From the NCBI GenBank assembly GCA_963698995.1, contig CAVOTD010000070.1:31782-95781 (forward strand): a stretch of 64,000 nt of DNA, given 5' to 3'. This DNA is from AP-15 sp963698995. Lineage in GTDB: Bacteria > Pseudomonadota > Alphaproteobacteria > ATCC43930 > CGMCC-115725. Under the pieces are notes generated by a model. The model did no database searches. It was not told the DNA's origin and worked only from the letters and a program-made list of their open reading frames with translations. Position numbers and translations under genes: made by a program. Below, one piece after another: positions 35,462-44,342 of this stretch; positions within the stretch are counted from its first letter, which is position 1, and each line of letters opens with the position of its first letter.

Positions 35462-37113
35462 CTAATCTGCCGCGCCGCGGCGATGTGAGAATTCCTGCTC
35501 TTGACTGGTGATGAACTCGAGGAGGGCGGCGCCGACCGTCCTCGGTCTGACGGCGGGCGCGCAGGATCGCGTCGCCGATCTGCGCAGGATCCTCGACTCG
35601 TTCGCTCCAACCGCCGAGGTCGCGCGCAATGTTCGCGTAATTGCCGCCGAGGTCGCGCGCCTTATAGCGTTGATGCGACAGCTGCATCGCGTGGGTTTCG
35701 ATCGCCATCGTCGAATTGTTCAGCACAATGGTCAGGATCGGGATCCCACAGCGCGCCGCCGTCTCGAAATCGAGGCCGGTCATGCCGAAGGCGGCGTCGC
35801 CCATGAAGTTGACGCAGAACTTGTCGGGGGCTGCGACCTTTGCGCCAATCGCCAGGCCGAGCCCGGTGCCGAGCTGGTGCGACTTGCCCCAGCCGAGATA
35901 CCCGCGCGGACGGGTCGCGCGATAGAACGGATTGAGCTGCTCGCGCGGGCTGCCGGAATCGTGCGTGACGATCGCCTCCGCCGGGTTTACCACCCGCATA
36001 AACTCCGAGATCACGCGGTACGGGTTGATCGGGCGTTCGTCGGAACGCAGCTTCGGCTCCCAGCGGGCGAGCCATTCCTCGCGTTTGCCGGCGACCTCCT
36101 CAGCGACGCCGTTGGAGCGCGCCTTGCCGTTCAGCCGATCCCGCACCGCCTCGATCAATTGGCCGAGCACCAGCTTGGCATCGCCGAGGAGCCCAAGATC
36201 GGCCGCAAAGGCCTTGTGCAGATCGCGCGTATCGTTGGTCGCATGGATGATCTTCTTGCCGGGCGGCAGTACCGGGGTGGCGATGCCGTGGCGCGTGAAG
36301 CTGCAGCCGACTCCGAGCACCAGATCCGATTTGTGCAGGAAGTGACGGCCGTGGCCGGTAAAGGTGCCGCCGCCTGGCCCGAGCGCCAATGCGTGATCCT
36401 CCGGAAAGGCACTCTTGCCGTCGAATGTCGTCATGACCGGGACCTGCAGCAGCTCAGCAAGCCGCCGCAGCTCGTCGGTCGCTTCGGCATAGAAGACGCC
36501 CTGACCCGCCAGGATCATCGGACAGGCGGCCTCGAGCAGCATGCCCGCCGCCTCATCGATGTCACGCTCGTCGCCGGCCGATCGGGTGGCACGCACCGGA
36601 CGATACGCAGCGGGGTCGACCGCGACTTCGACGCTGTGCACATCCGCCGGGATCTCCACCATAACCGGGCCCAGACCGTCCGTTCTTCGCCTGGCTGAAG
36701 GCGCGGCGCATCACATCCGAGATCTGGTCGGGCAAAATGACTTCCTCGACCGATTTTGTGATCGAGGCGTAGGTCCGGCTCGACTTGAACATCGGGAACA
36801 GCTGCGCGGTCTCGCGCGGATGGCCGAGCGGCAGAAACACGACCGGGGTCGAATCGGAAAACGCCGTTGCCACGCCGGCGAAGGCATTTTCGGCGCCCGG
36901 CCCATATTGCATCGCAAACACCCCGGGCGGGCGGCCGTTCGAGACCCGGGCGAACCCGTCGGCCATGTGGACGCCGACGCGCTCCTGCCGGCAGATGACC
37001 GGCCGAATGCCGACCGCGGCAGCCGCCTCGATAATCGGGGTGGTCGGAAAGCAGAACAGGGTCGAAACGCCCTCGCGCTTCAGTATCTCGGCAATCACGT
37101 TCATGACCAACAT
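35462..37113 (-). pseudogene. Thiamine-pyrophosphate enzyme (acetolactate-synthase-like), two frameshifts
   Basis: The gene is read across three frame segments. The first, from the ATG at 37113, has the catalytic Glu region ICRQERVGVHMADGFARV and YGPGAENAFAGVATAFSD. The second covers MVEIPADVHSV and the central domain, then GDAAFGMTGLDFETAARCGIP and LTIVLNNSTM, the TPP/Mg2+ site. The last ends with LLEFITSQEQEFSHRRGAAD, stop at 35462. One extra base near 36662 and one near 35530 explain the breaks. Rejoined length is about 550 residues, the family norm. It belongs to the IlvB-like group, but lies with catabolic genes, so it may be a decarboxylase or lyase and not a true acetolactate synthase. 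The breaks look like sequencing errors. Confidence 0.75.
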
Positions 37114-37150
37114 TGTCGTTTTCTCCCGCCGTTTCTTCGAATGGAAGTCC

Positions 37151-37909
37151 TCACAAATACCAAGTCGGCCGGATCAAGGTCCGCCACATATGCGCCGAGG
37201 GGCTGCTGTCCCAGCCGAGCCCCTCTTTCGGCTGCTTGAAGTTGCGGCCAATGATGTCGGTGAATTCTTCGAGGTGCACAACCACGTCCGGATCGAACGA
37301 GTAGATGTCATGAACGGTAATCATCCGTGCGGTCATGTACCATTTGTGGTTGCGGGCGCGGTTGTACTCTTCTTCGATGTAGGGGTCAGGCCGGTAGTCG
37401 GCGCCAAAATTCTTGATGTAGGATTCGGGGTAAGCATAACCCACTGATTCGTCGGCGTAGAACCGTAACGCCTGATGGGCGCGGATCGCCCAGGCGACCT
37501 CCTCGTCGACATAGGGTGCGACCATCTGGGCGCCCCAATACCCGTGGTCGGCGCGGATGAAGCCGATCACGCCGATATCGTGCACCAGGCAGGCGAGGAC
37601 GACTTTTTCGTCCATCCCGGCTCTGACTGCATGTCTGGCGCTCTGCAACAGATGGTTGGCCGGACCAAAGCGATATTTGAAAAAGTCCATCAGGGTCGGC
37701 CGCTCCGGCATCTTCGGCAGCCGCGGGTCGTCGCCCATCAGCATATGCTTGCCGGGGTTCTGGGCGAGCAGCGCCGGGCCATTCGGGGTGCTTAGATCGC
37801 CGTCGGCGAGGTTGAATAGACGCGACTTGACGATGATCGCATCGAGCTCGCGCATCATGCGGTGTTCGAGCACATCAGCGCGCTCGGCCAATGTCATCGT
37901 GTCATTCAT
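37151..37909 (-). CDS. HD domain-containing metal-dependent hydrolase
   Basis: A 252-residue protein. The HD motif is visible: His in LLQSARHAVRAG, HD in VVLACLVHDIGVIGF, and a further His in WAIRAHQALRFY. It should be a metal-dependent phosphohydrolase or related enzyme. The rest has no domain that I recognise and no signal peptide. It is 37 bases upstream of the TPP-enzyme gene on the same strand, and the two may form an operon. The substrate is unknown. Confidence 0.78.
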   Translation of the reverse strand: MNDTMTLAERADVLEHRMMRELDAIIVKSRLFNLADGDLSTPNGPALLAQNPGKHMLMGDDPRLPKMPERPTLMDFFKYRFGPANHLLQSARHAVRAGMDEKVVLACLVHDIGVIGFIRADHGYWGAQMVAPYVDEEVAWAIRAHQALRFYADESVGYAYPESYIKNFGADYRPDPYIEEEYNRARNHKWYMTARMITVHDIYSFDPDVVVHLEEFTDIIGRNFKQPKEGLGWDSSPSAHMWRTLIRPTWYL

Positions 37910-38061
37910 TTTTGGTTCCTTTGTGATTGATTGATTGGATACATCACCCTAGCAAACCGCGGGTCTTGCCTGCTAGTCCGGCGACACCGTCGACAGAATT
38001 ATCGCCCGTCCGGTAGGATTGGCGACAAGACAGCCTGCAGCCAACCGGAAAGACCCGCACC

Positions 38062-38772
38062 ATGGCCCACCATTTTGGCGTTTTGATCCCTTCGACCAAT
38101 ACGACCGTCGAAATGGAGAGCCGGCTGCTGCCGCTGGCCTACCAGGCGCATATCGGGCGGTTGATGACGAGCGCCCCAGGCCAGACCTTTTCTCCGAGCC
38201 GGGACGAAGATATCGACTACCAGTCGCGTCTGCTCGGGACCGCCAAGGTCGAGCTGGTGATCCTGGCGCAGACCTCGGCGAGCCTGTTTGCCGACGATTA
38301 CGACGAGACAGTGACGCGGCGGATGAGTGCCGGCGCCGGCGTCCCGGCAATCACCTCGGCGCAGGCGGTCGGCCGAGCGGTCCGCGCGCTCAGAGCGCGC
38401 CGCATCGCGGTCGTCTCGCCTTACTCGGATCCTGTCAACGAGCGGGCCGCCCGTTATTTCGAGAGCAAGCACGGTCTCGAACCTGTCGCACTCGAAGGCT
38501 TCGGAGCGACCGATTCCTATGCCATCGGGCAACTCGGCCCGGAAAACGCGCGCGACGCCTTCGCCCGGATCGATCGGCCCGAAATCGAAGTTTTTGTCGT
38601 CCCCGGCGGGAACTTCCCGACCATGACCTCGATCGCCGGCTGGGAACAGGAATTCGGCAAGCCGGTGGTGACCACCAACCAGGCCTCGTTATGGGCAATG
38701 CTGCGTGCGTTAAACGGCGGCGACCGCCTCCCTACCTTTGGCCGCCTGCTCGCAGAGCTGCCTGCTGGCTGA
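38062..38772 (+). CDS. Maleate isomerase/Asp-Glu racemase-like protein lacking cysteine
   Basis: A 236-residue protein with the fold pattern of the maleate cis-trans isomerase/arylmalonate decarboxylase/Asp-Glu racemase family: GVLIPSTNTTVEMES, LVILAQTSASLFADDYDE, AITSAQAVGRAVRALRARRIAVVSPYS (given across adjoining motifs), VFVVPGGNFPTM and VVTTNQASLWAML. Members of this group use one or two catalytic cysteines. Here there is no cysteine anywhere in the protein: the first site reads QTSAS and the second TTNQAS. It is therefore probably not a classical racemase or isomerase. It is separated from a convergent dioxygenase gene by three bases. Confidence 0.78.
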   Translation: MAHHFGVLIPSTNTTVEMESRLLPLAYQAHIGRLMTSAPGQTFSPSRDEDIDYQSRLLGTAKVELVILAQTSASLFADDYDETVTRRMSAGAGVPAITSAQAVGRAVRALRARRIAVVSPYSDPVNERAARYFESKHGLEPVALEGFGATDSYAIGQLGPENARDAFARIDRPEIEVFVVPGGNFPTMTSIAGWEQEFGKPVVTTNQASLWAMLRALNGGDRLPTFGRLLAELPAG

Positions 38773-38775
38773 GGC

Positions 38776-39828
38776 TTACGGGACCCAGTAGGCGAAGACG
38801 GCGGGAGAGACAAAGGCCCAGGTCTCGATGAAGTCGCAGCGGTCAGGCTTGCGGCCGAGTTCCTCCATCGCACCCAGCAGGCAAAACCAGTTCAACACCT
38901 CATGTTGCCCGCTGTCCTCGATCTGGTCGGTCGTATAGCGGTGCCAGGTGGCGTAGTCGCCGGTTTCGAGTGCCGCGTAGAGCCGCCGATCGGCAGCAAC
39001 ATCGGGCCATAGCTGGTAGTGCTTTTCGGTCAGAAACGAGTGCGACCAGCTCGACGACGCGACGATTGCGGTCCGCCAAGGGCTCTTCGCCATGACCCGC
39101 GCCGCAGCGGCGCCGACCTCCATGCAGCGCGACGGATTGGGCGAGGGCGGGTCGAGCTCGCGGACCTTGTCGCGCAACGCCAATGGCAAACGCAGCCCGT
39201 GCGCCGCGTTGACGCGTCTTCCGTAGCAATTCACTGAGAACGGCACGAGCGGGTAATCGAACCCGACGCGCTCGTCGTCCAACAAGAGGATCGTGTTCTC
39301 AAAGGCGTGGCCGAGCGAATGGTGCAGCGGCTTGTAAGCATAGGCGACATCGATACCGGCCTCGAGCAACCCGGACGCGAGATATTTGCCGGCCTCCCGA
39401 TGGCCGCGCAGGCGAAAGGTCGTGTCAGGCGGCTCGTTCCACGGGTTGGAGCTCGACCGACGATGCTTCCACGGCTGGATGTCCCGGTCCTCGTAGGCCA
39501 GCACCGCAAAGGGCGGGATGATGTCTTCCTTGAAATTTTCATACTGGTCGTCGCCGAACATGACGATGATTTCAGGCTTGAACGCATCGAGCGCGCGCCG
39601 CGCATCGGCAAAGTGCCGGCGAAACACCTGACGCGCCCGTCCCGCAGATGCAGTACCGAAGTCGTCGCCGAGCTCCTCGCGTAGTTGCGCAGGCCAGCGC
39701 GACGGGTCTTTCATCTCCGCCGGCATATCGGGATCGTCGAGCGAGGCCCGCATCATCGAGGTCCAGTCCTCGTCGCGGCGCAGCATCACCGGTCGGTGTG
39801 TGCACCCCAGTCCCAGGATCTCGGCCAT
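38776..39828 (-). CDS. Class III extradiol ring-cleavage dioxygenase (LigB-like)
   Basis: A 350-residue protein of the protocatechuate 4,5-dioxygenase beta-subunit type. Motifs are GLGCTHRPVMLR near the N-terminus, PEIIVMFGDDQYENF, DVAYAYKPLHHSLGHAF and SSSWSHSFLTEKHY near residue 255. These supply the non-heme Fe(II) and catalytic His residues of the LigB superfamily. It would open an aromatic diol ring. It lies close to amidohydrolase, racemase-like and hydrolase genes, which supports a catabolic role. A separate alpha (LigA) subunit gene is not present nearby. The natural substrate is unknown. Confidence 0.82.
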   Translation of the reverse strand: MAEILGLGCTHRPVMLRRDEDWTSMMRASLDDPDMPAEMKDPSRWPAQLREELGDDFGTASAGRARQVFRRHFADARRALDAFKPEIIVMFGDDQYENFKEDIIPPFAVLAYEDRDIQPWKHRRSSSNPWNEPPDTTFRLRGHREAGKYLASGLLEAGIDVAYAYKPLHHSLGHAFENTILLLDDERVGFDYPLVPFSVNCYGRRVNAAHGLRLPLALRDKVRELDPPSPNPSRCMEVGAAAARVMAKSPWRTAIVASSSWSHSFLTEKHYQLWPDVAADRRLYAALETGDYATWHRYTTDQIEDSGQHEVLNWFCLLGAMEELGRKPDRCDFIETWAFVSPAVFAYWVP

Positions 39829-39845
39829 TCTTTGCCTCCCAATTT

Positions 39846-39919
39846 ACCCTCACCCTCCGGGCCCCTCCCTCTCCCGCCGTGCAGGAGAGGGTGCCGAGCG
39901 CAGCGAGGCGGGTGAGGGT
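39846..39919. repeat. Nested palindromic intergenic repeat
   Basis: An outer inverted repeat of 10 bases (39846-39855 and 39910-39919, ACCCTCACCC with its reverse complement) surrounds an inner stem (CCCTCTCC with GGAGAGGG, about 39868-39891). GAGCGCAGCGAGGCGGGTGA lies in the right half. This type of element is common between genes in alphaproteobacteria. It sits between two minus-strand genes and may act as a terminator or processing site. A shorter relative occurs at 55340-55378. Confidence 0.75.
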
Positions 39920-39935
39920 CTCGCCGCGCTCCTAC

Positions 39936-41636
39936 TTACGCGTGATTGGCGTGGTAGTACGTGTTGCGCAGCACGCGGCCGGGCAACGCCCCGGTATGCT
40001 TGCCTTCGTCGTAAAGCACTTGGCCATTGACGACAGTGGCAAAAATACCCTCGGCCGGCTCCTTGATGCGCCAGGCGCCCTTCGGGAAGTCGCGGACCAC
40101 GACCTCGTGGCCGCACTTCACGGTGGCCGGATCGAAGATCACGACATCGGCGGCCATACCGGGGCGTAAGAGGCCGCGGTCATAAAGCCCGAAGGTCGAG
40201 GCCGAGTCGAAGGTCAGCCGCCGCACCGCCTGCTCCAGACTCATCACCTGCTTCTCGCGGACCCATTCGCCGAGAAGCTTTGTGAGATAGCCGTAGCCGC
40301 CGTGGAACTGCACATGCGCGCCGCCGTCGCCCAGCCCGATCACCGCGTTGGGATGGGTCAGGATCTTCGTCAATGCCTCGTCATCGACATTGTTCTCGGC
40401 CTGCAGAAAGCGGGTTTCGAGCTTTTCCTCGACGACGAGATCGAGGAAGGCGTCGATCACCCGCTTACCCTCTTTCTCGGCGATCTGCCCGATCGACTTG
40501 AACTGCATCCACTTGTTCTTTTCGAGCACCGGCTCGTTGACCCAGATGTAATTCCACCAGGTCTTCGAGAAGCCGACCGCCGATTCGGGCTTGTTGACGA
40601 CCGCTTCCTCATGGAGCTTGGCGCGGATCTCGGGATCCGCATACGCCGTCATCTTCTCTTCATCCGACGCCAACAGGATCGGATGCCAGGTCGGCAGCCC
40701 GCGGAATACCTGGCAGTTCTTCATCGTGAAGTCCTGCGTGACGCGGTTCGGACTGCACATCGGGTAGGCGCGGATGCCGAGCGCAGCGGTTTCCTCGACG
40801 CGCGCCATGTGCGTCTTCCACTCGTCGGGCTTGCGCATGGTCTGCGAGAGGCTGTTGTAGACGACGGTCCGCCCGGTCGCCTCGGCAAGACGCCGGATCA
40901 TGCCGTCCTTCAATTCGACATACTGGCCGCCGCCAGCCTGGATCGTGCCAGTGCCCATTTCGCGCAGCACGTCGCCGAGCGCGAAAATCTCCTTTTCGTC
41001 GGCCCACAAGGCGGGGATATGGACGCCCTGCGGGTCATAGTGACCCTTCTCGCGCGACACCGAGAGGCCGAGTGCGCCCGCCTTCATACCGTCGCGGACG
41101 ACATCCTGCATCGCCTTGATCTGGTTGTCGGAGGCGCCCGGCTTCTGGCACTCGTCGCCCATCACGTAATGGCGTACCGCGGTATGGCCGATCAGATTGC
41201 CGACATTGATGCCGAGGCGCTTGTCGAGACGGTCCATGTATTGGGCGGTTGTCTCCCAGTCGAAATCGACGGTGCGCAACACCTCCATCGGGATCGCTTC
41301 GACATAGGAGAGGAATTCGGCCAGCCGTTCCTCGGTCCCTTTGCGCACCGGCGCCAATGACAAGGAGCAATTGCCGAAGATCACGGTGGTCGCGCCGTGC
41401 TCGGGCGAGAAGGTGCACAGCGGGTCCCAGGTGACCTGGGCGTCGTAATGGCAATGATTGTCGATAAAGCCGGGAGCGACCGCGCGGCCGTCGGCGTCGA
41501 TCGTCCGGTCGGCCGGCCCGCTCAATTTGCCGATCTCGACGATCTTGCCGTCCTTGATCCCGACATCCCCGCGGAACGCCGGCATTCCCGAGCCGTCGAC
41601 GACCCGGCCATTCTTGATCAGCAGATCATACGCCAT
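39936..41636 (-). CDS. N-acyl-D-amino-acid deacylase family amidohydrolase
   Basis: A 566-residue enzyme. It starts at the ATG at 41636 (MAYDLLIKNGRVVDGSG), with GAGGAG 7 bases upstream; an ATG two codons earlier is also possible. The N-terminal small beta domain is followed by APGFIDNHCHYDAQVTWDP, the amidohydrolase metal motif, then the large DVTFFP-type region with ATTVIFGNCSLSLAPVR. The C-terminal metal and catalytic region LGDGGAHVQFHGGYGY is present, and GLYDRGLLRPGMAADVVIFD ends the domain. The D-aminoacylase group hydrolyses N-acyl-D-amino acids but the family also covers related cyclic amides. The substrate is a guess. Confidence 0.85.
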   Translation of the reverse strand: MAYDLLIKNGRVVDGSGMPAFRGDVGIKDGKIVEIGKLSGPADRTIDADGRAVAPGFIDNHCHYDAQVTWDPLCTFSPEHGATTVIFGNCSLSLAPVRKGTEERLAEFLSYVEAIPMEVLRTVDFDWETTAQYMDRLDKRLGINVGNLIGHTAVRHYVMGDECQKPGASDNQIKAMQDVVRDGMKAGALGLSVSREKGHYDPQGVHIPALWADEKEIFALGDVLREMGTGTIQAGGGQYVELKDGMIRRLAEATGRTVVYNSLSQTMRKPDEWKTHMARVEETAALGIRAYPMCSPNRVTQDFTMKNCQVFRGLPTWHPILLASDEEKMTAYADPEIRAKLHEEAVVNKPESAVGFSKTWWNYIWVNEPVLEKNKWMQFKSIGQIAEKEGKRVIDAFLDLVVEEKLETRFLQAENNVDDEALTKILTHPNAVIGLGDGGAHVQFHGGYGYLTKLLGEWVREKQVMSLEQAVRRLTFDSASTFGLYDRGLLRPGMAADVVIFDPATVKCGHEVVVRDFPKGAWRIKEPAEGIFATVVNGQVLYDEGKHTGALPGRVLRNTYYHANHA

Positions 41637-41828
41637 CAGCATTCTCCTCGCGGCGGGGTAAGTTCGACGGCGAGTGTAGCGCCTCCGGCGGCGCAGACAC
41701 ACCCTAGGGGAGCCGTGAGCCATGACGAGGACGCGGGTGTGGTAACCGCAAAGCGATGGCGGTAGTGGCTGCGAAACCGGTTCGTGCTAAAGCCTGGGGC
41801 GCCGACGCCGATGGGAGCTGCCAAAGCC

Positions 41829-42731
41829 ATGACATTATCCGCCGACGAGTATCACGACCATCTGAGGACCACCGCGGTGCGCGCCGGCTTCAGCTTCGAC
41901 GATGTCGTATTGCCGAATGAAAAAACTGTGCTCGTTGGCCACCTTCGCTTCCGTTACCTCGATTGGGGCAATGAGGAGCTGCGGCCGCTCCTTTTCCTGC
42001 ATGGCGGCGCCTTGACGGCGCATACCTGGGATCTCTGCTGCCTCGCATTGCGCGACGAGTTTCACTGCATTGCGCTCGACCAGCGGGGGCATGGCGACAC
42101 CGACTGGGCGCCCGACGCCGATTATTCGATCGCTGCGCAGCGCGAGGATGTCAAAGGATTTGTCGACACGCTCGGGCTCGACCATTTCGTCCTCGCCGGC
42201 ATGTCGATGGGCGCAATTAATGCGCTCGCCTTTGCGATCCACTACGCGGAGAGGCTCTCGCACCTGGTGCTGATCGATGCCGGGCCCGAGGTCCGACGCC
42301 CTGGATCGAGCCGCATCCGCGACTTCGTCAATGGGGGTGCCGCGCCCGAATCGCTCGACGCGATCATCGAGCGGGCGCTCGCCTTCAACCCGCGCCGCGA
42401 CCCGAATGTCTTGCGCCGCAGCCTGATGCACAATTTACGGCAACAGACCGATGGAAACTGGGTTTGGAAGTACGACCGCCGGCGGTTTCAGCAGATGGGT
42501 GATATGCACGCCGCAGAGCGGCGCGGCCTCGCCGAAGGCCTCGCCAGGGTGACCTGTCCGACCCTGGTAGTGCGCGGCGCCGAAAGTGACGTCTTCCATC
42601 AAGAGGACGCCGAGCGGCTGGCGGCGCGGCTGCCCGATGGCCGCTACGTCACGATCCCCAATGCCGGCCACACCGTGCAAGGCGACAACCCGAAAGACCT
42701 CGCCGCCGCGTTGCGCGACTTTCTCGGCTGA
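41829..42731 (+). CDS. Alpha/beta hydrolase
   Basis: A 300-residue serine hydrolase. The oxyanion region is LLFLHGGALTAHTWD. The nucleophile elbow is LAGMSMGAINAL (G-M-S-M-G). The catalytic His is in IPNAGHTVQGDN near the end, and an acid lies in VVRGAESDVF. The ATG at 41829 is chosen as the family start, with GGGAG 11 bases upstream; an ATG at 41811 or GTG at 41784 would add up to 15 residues. It is divergent from the amidohydrolase gene. It may hydrolyse a C-C bond or ester in the surrounding catabolic pathway; this is not shown by sequence. Confidence 0.82.
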   Translation: MTLSADEYHDHLRTTAVRAGFSFDDVVLPNEKTVLVGHLRFRYLDWGNEELRPLLFLHGGALTAHTWDLCCLALRDEFHCIALDQRGHGDTDWAPDADYSIAAQREDVKGFVDTLGLDHFVLAGMSMGAINALAFAIHYAERLSHLVLIDAGPEVRRPGSSRIRDFVNGGAAPESLDAIIERALAFNPRRDPNVLRRSLMHNLRQQTDGNWVWKYDRRRFQQMGDMHAAERRGLAEGLARVTCPTLVVRGAESDVFHQEDAERLAARLPDGRYVTIPNAGHTVQGDNPKDLAAALRDFLG

Positions 42732-42734
42732 CGG

Positions 42735-43145
42735 TCACGCCAATCCCATCGCGCTCGGTTTGCCGACTTCGTTGGTGTTGAAGGCCGCTTCCCAGACCGC
42801 GATCTTGCCGTCGCGCATCATCCAGATTTCGACCCCGCGCCCGGCCATCTGTGCGCCGGTCACCCGGTCTTCCCACTCGCCTTCCCAATAATTGGCAATC
42901 GTGTCGCCCATCAGCGCACGAAGCTGTTTGCGCAGCCGATAACCCTTCTGCCGCTCGCTGCGGCCGCGAAACAGCCTTTCGAGGGCCGCCTTCCCGCGGA
43001 ACTCCGGCAGGTCGCCGAAGCGCACGACGCAGTCGTCGGTGAACCCGGCGAGCAGACCGGTAATGTCCCACGGCATGAACAGCAATTCGACTCTAGCCAC
43101 GAAGGCCCAAGCTTCTTCGACAGTGCGGGGGTTGCGACCCGTCAT
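42735..43145 (-). CDS. NTF2-like/SnoaL-type nuclear transport factor 2 family protein
   Basis: A 136-residue protein with the NTF2-like cone fold pattern: WAFVARVELLFMPWDI, LLAGFTDDCVVRFGDLPEFR, FRGRSERQKGYRLRKQ and RDGKIAVWEAAFNTNEV. The stretch FTDDCVVRF with the later VEIWMMRDGKIAVWEA is typical of SnoaL-like proteins. Members may be small-molecule cyclases, isomerases or hydrolases. The ATG at 43145 has AGGGGAA upstream. It is convergent with the alpha/beta hydrolase gene, three bases apart. Confidence 0.78.
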   Translation of the reverse strand: MTGRNPRTVEEAWAFVARVELLFMPWDITGLLAGFTDDCVVRFGDLPEFRGKAALERLFRGRSERQKGYRLRKQLRALMGDTIANYWEGEWEDRVTGAQMAGRGVEIWMMRDGKIAVWEAAFNTNEVGKPSAMGLA

Positions 43146-43182
43146 TGCATTCCCCTCAAATGGCCCGCACACCCTCCGCCTC

Positions 43183-43243
43183 GTCACACCAGCGAAGGCC
43201 GGTGTCCATTGCAGAAATGGATCCCGTTCTGCGACGGGATGAC
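43183..43243. repeat. Short palindromic repeat (RPE-like)
   Basis: An intergenic repeat. It includes GCGAAGGCCGG, the same core as the 27-base inverted repeats at 58811-58837 and 59165-59191, and a palindromic block around ATCCCGTTCTGCGACGGGAT. It lies between two minus-strand genes. No gene is supported in this interval. Confidence 0.6.
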
Positions 43244-43269
43244 GAGAGGTCGGGTGACGTCAGCGGCGC

Positions 43270-44241
43270 TCAGTCGCGCAGCTCTGGGACGATCCAGAAC
43301 GGCTTCTGGCCGCGGGCGACGCGCTCGAAATTGTCGAAGGCGTTGCGCCAACGCTTCCAGTGATTGTCCCAGGTCGGCCCGGCGCCGTGCGGGCTGAAGA
43401 TTGCGTTCTTCATCGTGAACAGCTCGTGATCGGGCTTCGGCGGTTCTTCGACCATGACGTCGAGCCCAGCGCCGAGAATCTTCTCGTCGCGCAACGCCAT
43501 GTAGAGCGCCTTCTCGTCGACGACCGGGCCGCGGCACGTGTTGATCAGGATTGCCGTCGGTTTCATCATGCCGAACTCGCGCTCGCCGATCAGATTGTGC
43601 GTCGATTTGTCGAGCGGCACGTGCAACGTGATGATATCGGAAGTCTTTAGGAGCTCGGGGAACAACGCAAATCTGACCCCCAGCGCATCCTCCTGATCGG
43701 TGGTCATCCGGTTGATGTCGTAGTATTTGATGTGCATGTCGAACGCTTTGGCCCGGCGCGCCACCTTTTTGCCGATATTGCCGAGTCCGATGATGCCTAA
43801 AGTTTTGTCTTCGAGCTCGTAGAGCTTGGCGGAGTTGAAGTCATTGCCGCGCCAGCGCCCGGACACCACCCCCTCATGCTGCCAGATCAGCTTGCGGCAG
43901 ACCGCCAGCATCAGCATCATCGCGTGCTCGGCCACCGCCGTCGCGTTGGCGCCGCCATTGTTGCAGATCGGCACGCCGGCCGTCCGCGCCGCGTCGAGGT
44001 CATAGGTGTTGTAGCCCGCGCTCAACGTCTGGACGATCCGCAGCTTCGGCGCCGCCTGGTAGAATTCCGGCCCGTGCTTGAATTGGCCGGCGCCGATGTA
44101 ATACTCGGTATCCTTCAGCAGCTCAAAGAATTCGGGCCGGCCATGCGGGGCGGTGGCCAGCTCCCAGCCAGGCGGCAACAAGTCGTGAGCGATCGCGAGC
44201 GTCTCCTGGGAGTGGGTACTGGGCGAAAGAATGCGAGGCAT
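43270..44241 (-). CDS. D-2-hydroxyacid dehydrogenase (NAD-binding)
   Basis: A 323-residue dehydrogenase of the D-isomer 2-hydroxyacid family. The Rossmann motif is LGIIGLGNIGKKVARRAKAF. The substrate Arg is in LINTCRGPVVDEKAL. The catalytic Glu-His pair is at DVMVEEPPKPDHELF and IFSPHGAGPTW. The ATG at 44241 is used; the open frame to 44292 is not family-like. It lies back-to-back with an FMN-dependent 2-hydroxyacid oxidase gene, so both may act on similar 2-hydroxy acids. The true substrate is unknown. Confidence 0.88.
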   Translation of the reverse strand: MPRILSPSTHSQETLAIAHDLLPPGWELATAPHGRPEFFELLKDTEYYIGAGQFKHGPEFYQAAPKLRIVQTLSAGYNTYDLDAARTAGVPICNNGGANATAVAEHAMMLMLAVCRKLIWQHEGVVSGRWRGNDFNSAKLYELEDKTLGIIGLGNIGKKVARRAKAFDMHIKYYDINRMTTDQEDALGVRFALFPELLKTSDIITLHVPLDKSTHNLIGEREFGMMKPTAILINTCRGPVVDEKALYMALRDEKILGAGLDVMVEEPPKPDHELFTMKNAIFSPHGAGPTWDNHWKRWRNAFDNFERVARGQKPFWIVPELRD

Positions 44242-44342
44242 GTAGCGTCTCCTCTTCGGGGGATTGTCGCGCGTGGTTGGCAAGCGCCGCATCGTAGCGA
44301 TAGGTTGCGATCGTCGTCAAATCAGCGTGGAAGAACAGAACC

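Noticed and set aside
35508..36698. Plus-strand ORF of 396 residues over the TPP enzyme
   Set aside because: Antisense of a gene with clear TPP motifs. Its composition is typical of a shadow frame.
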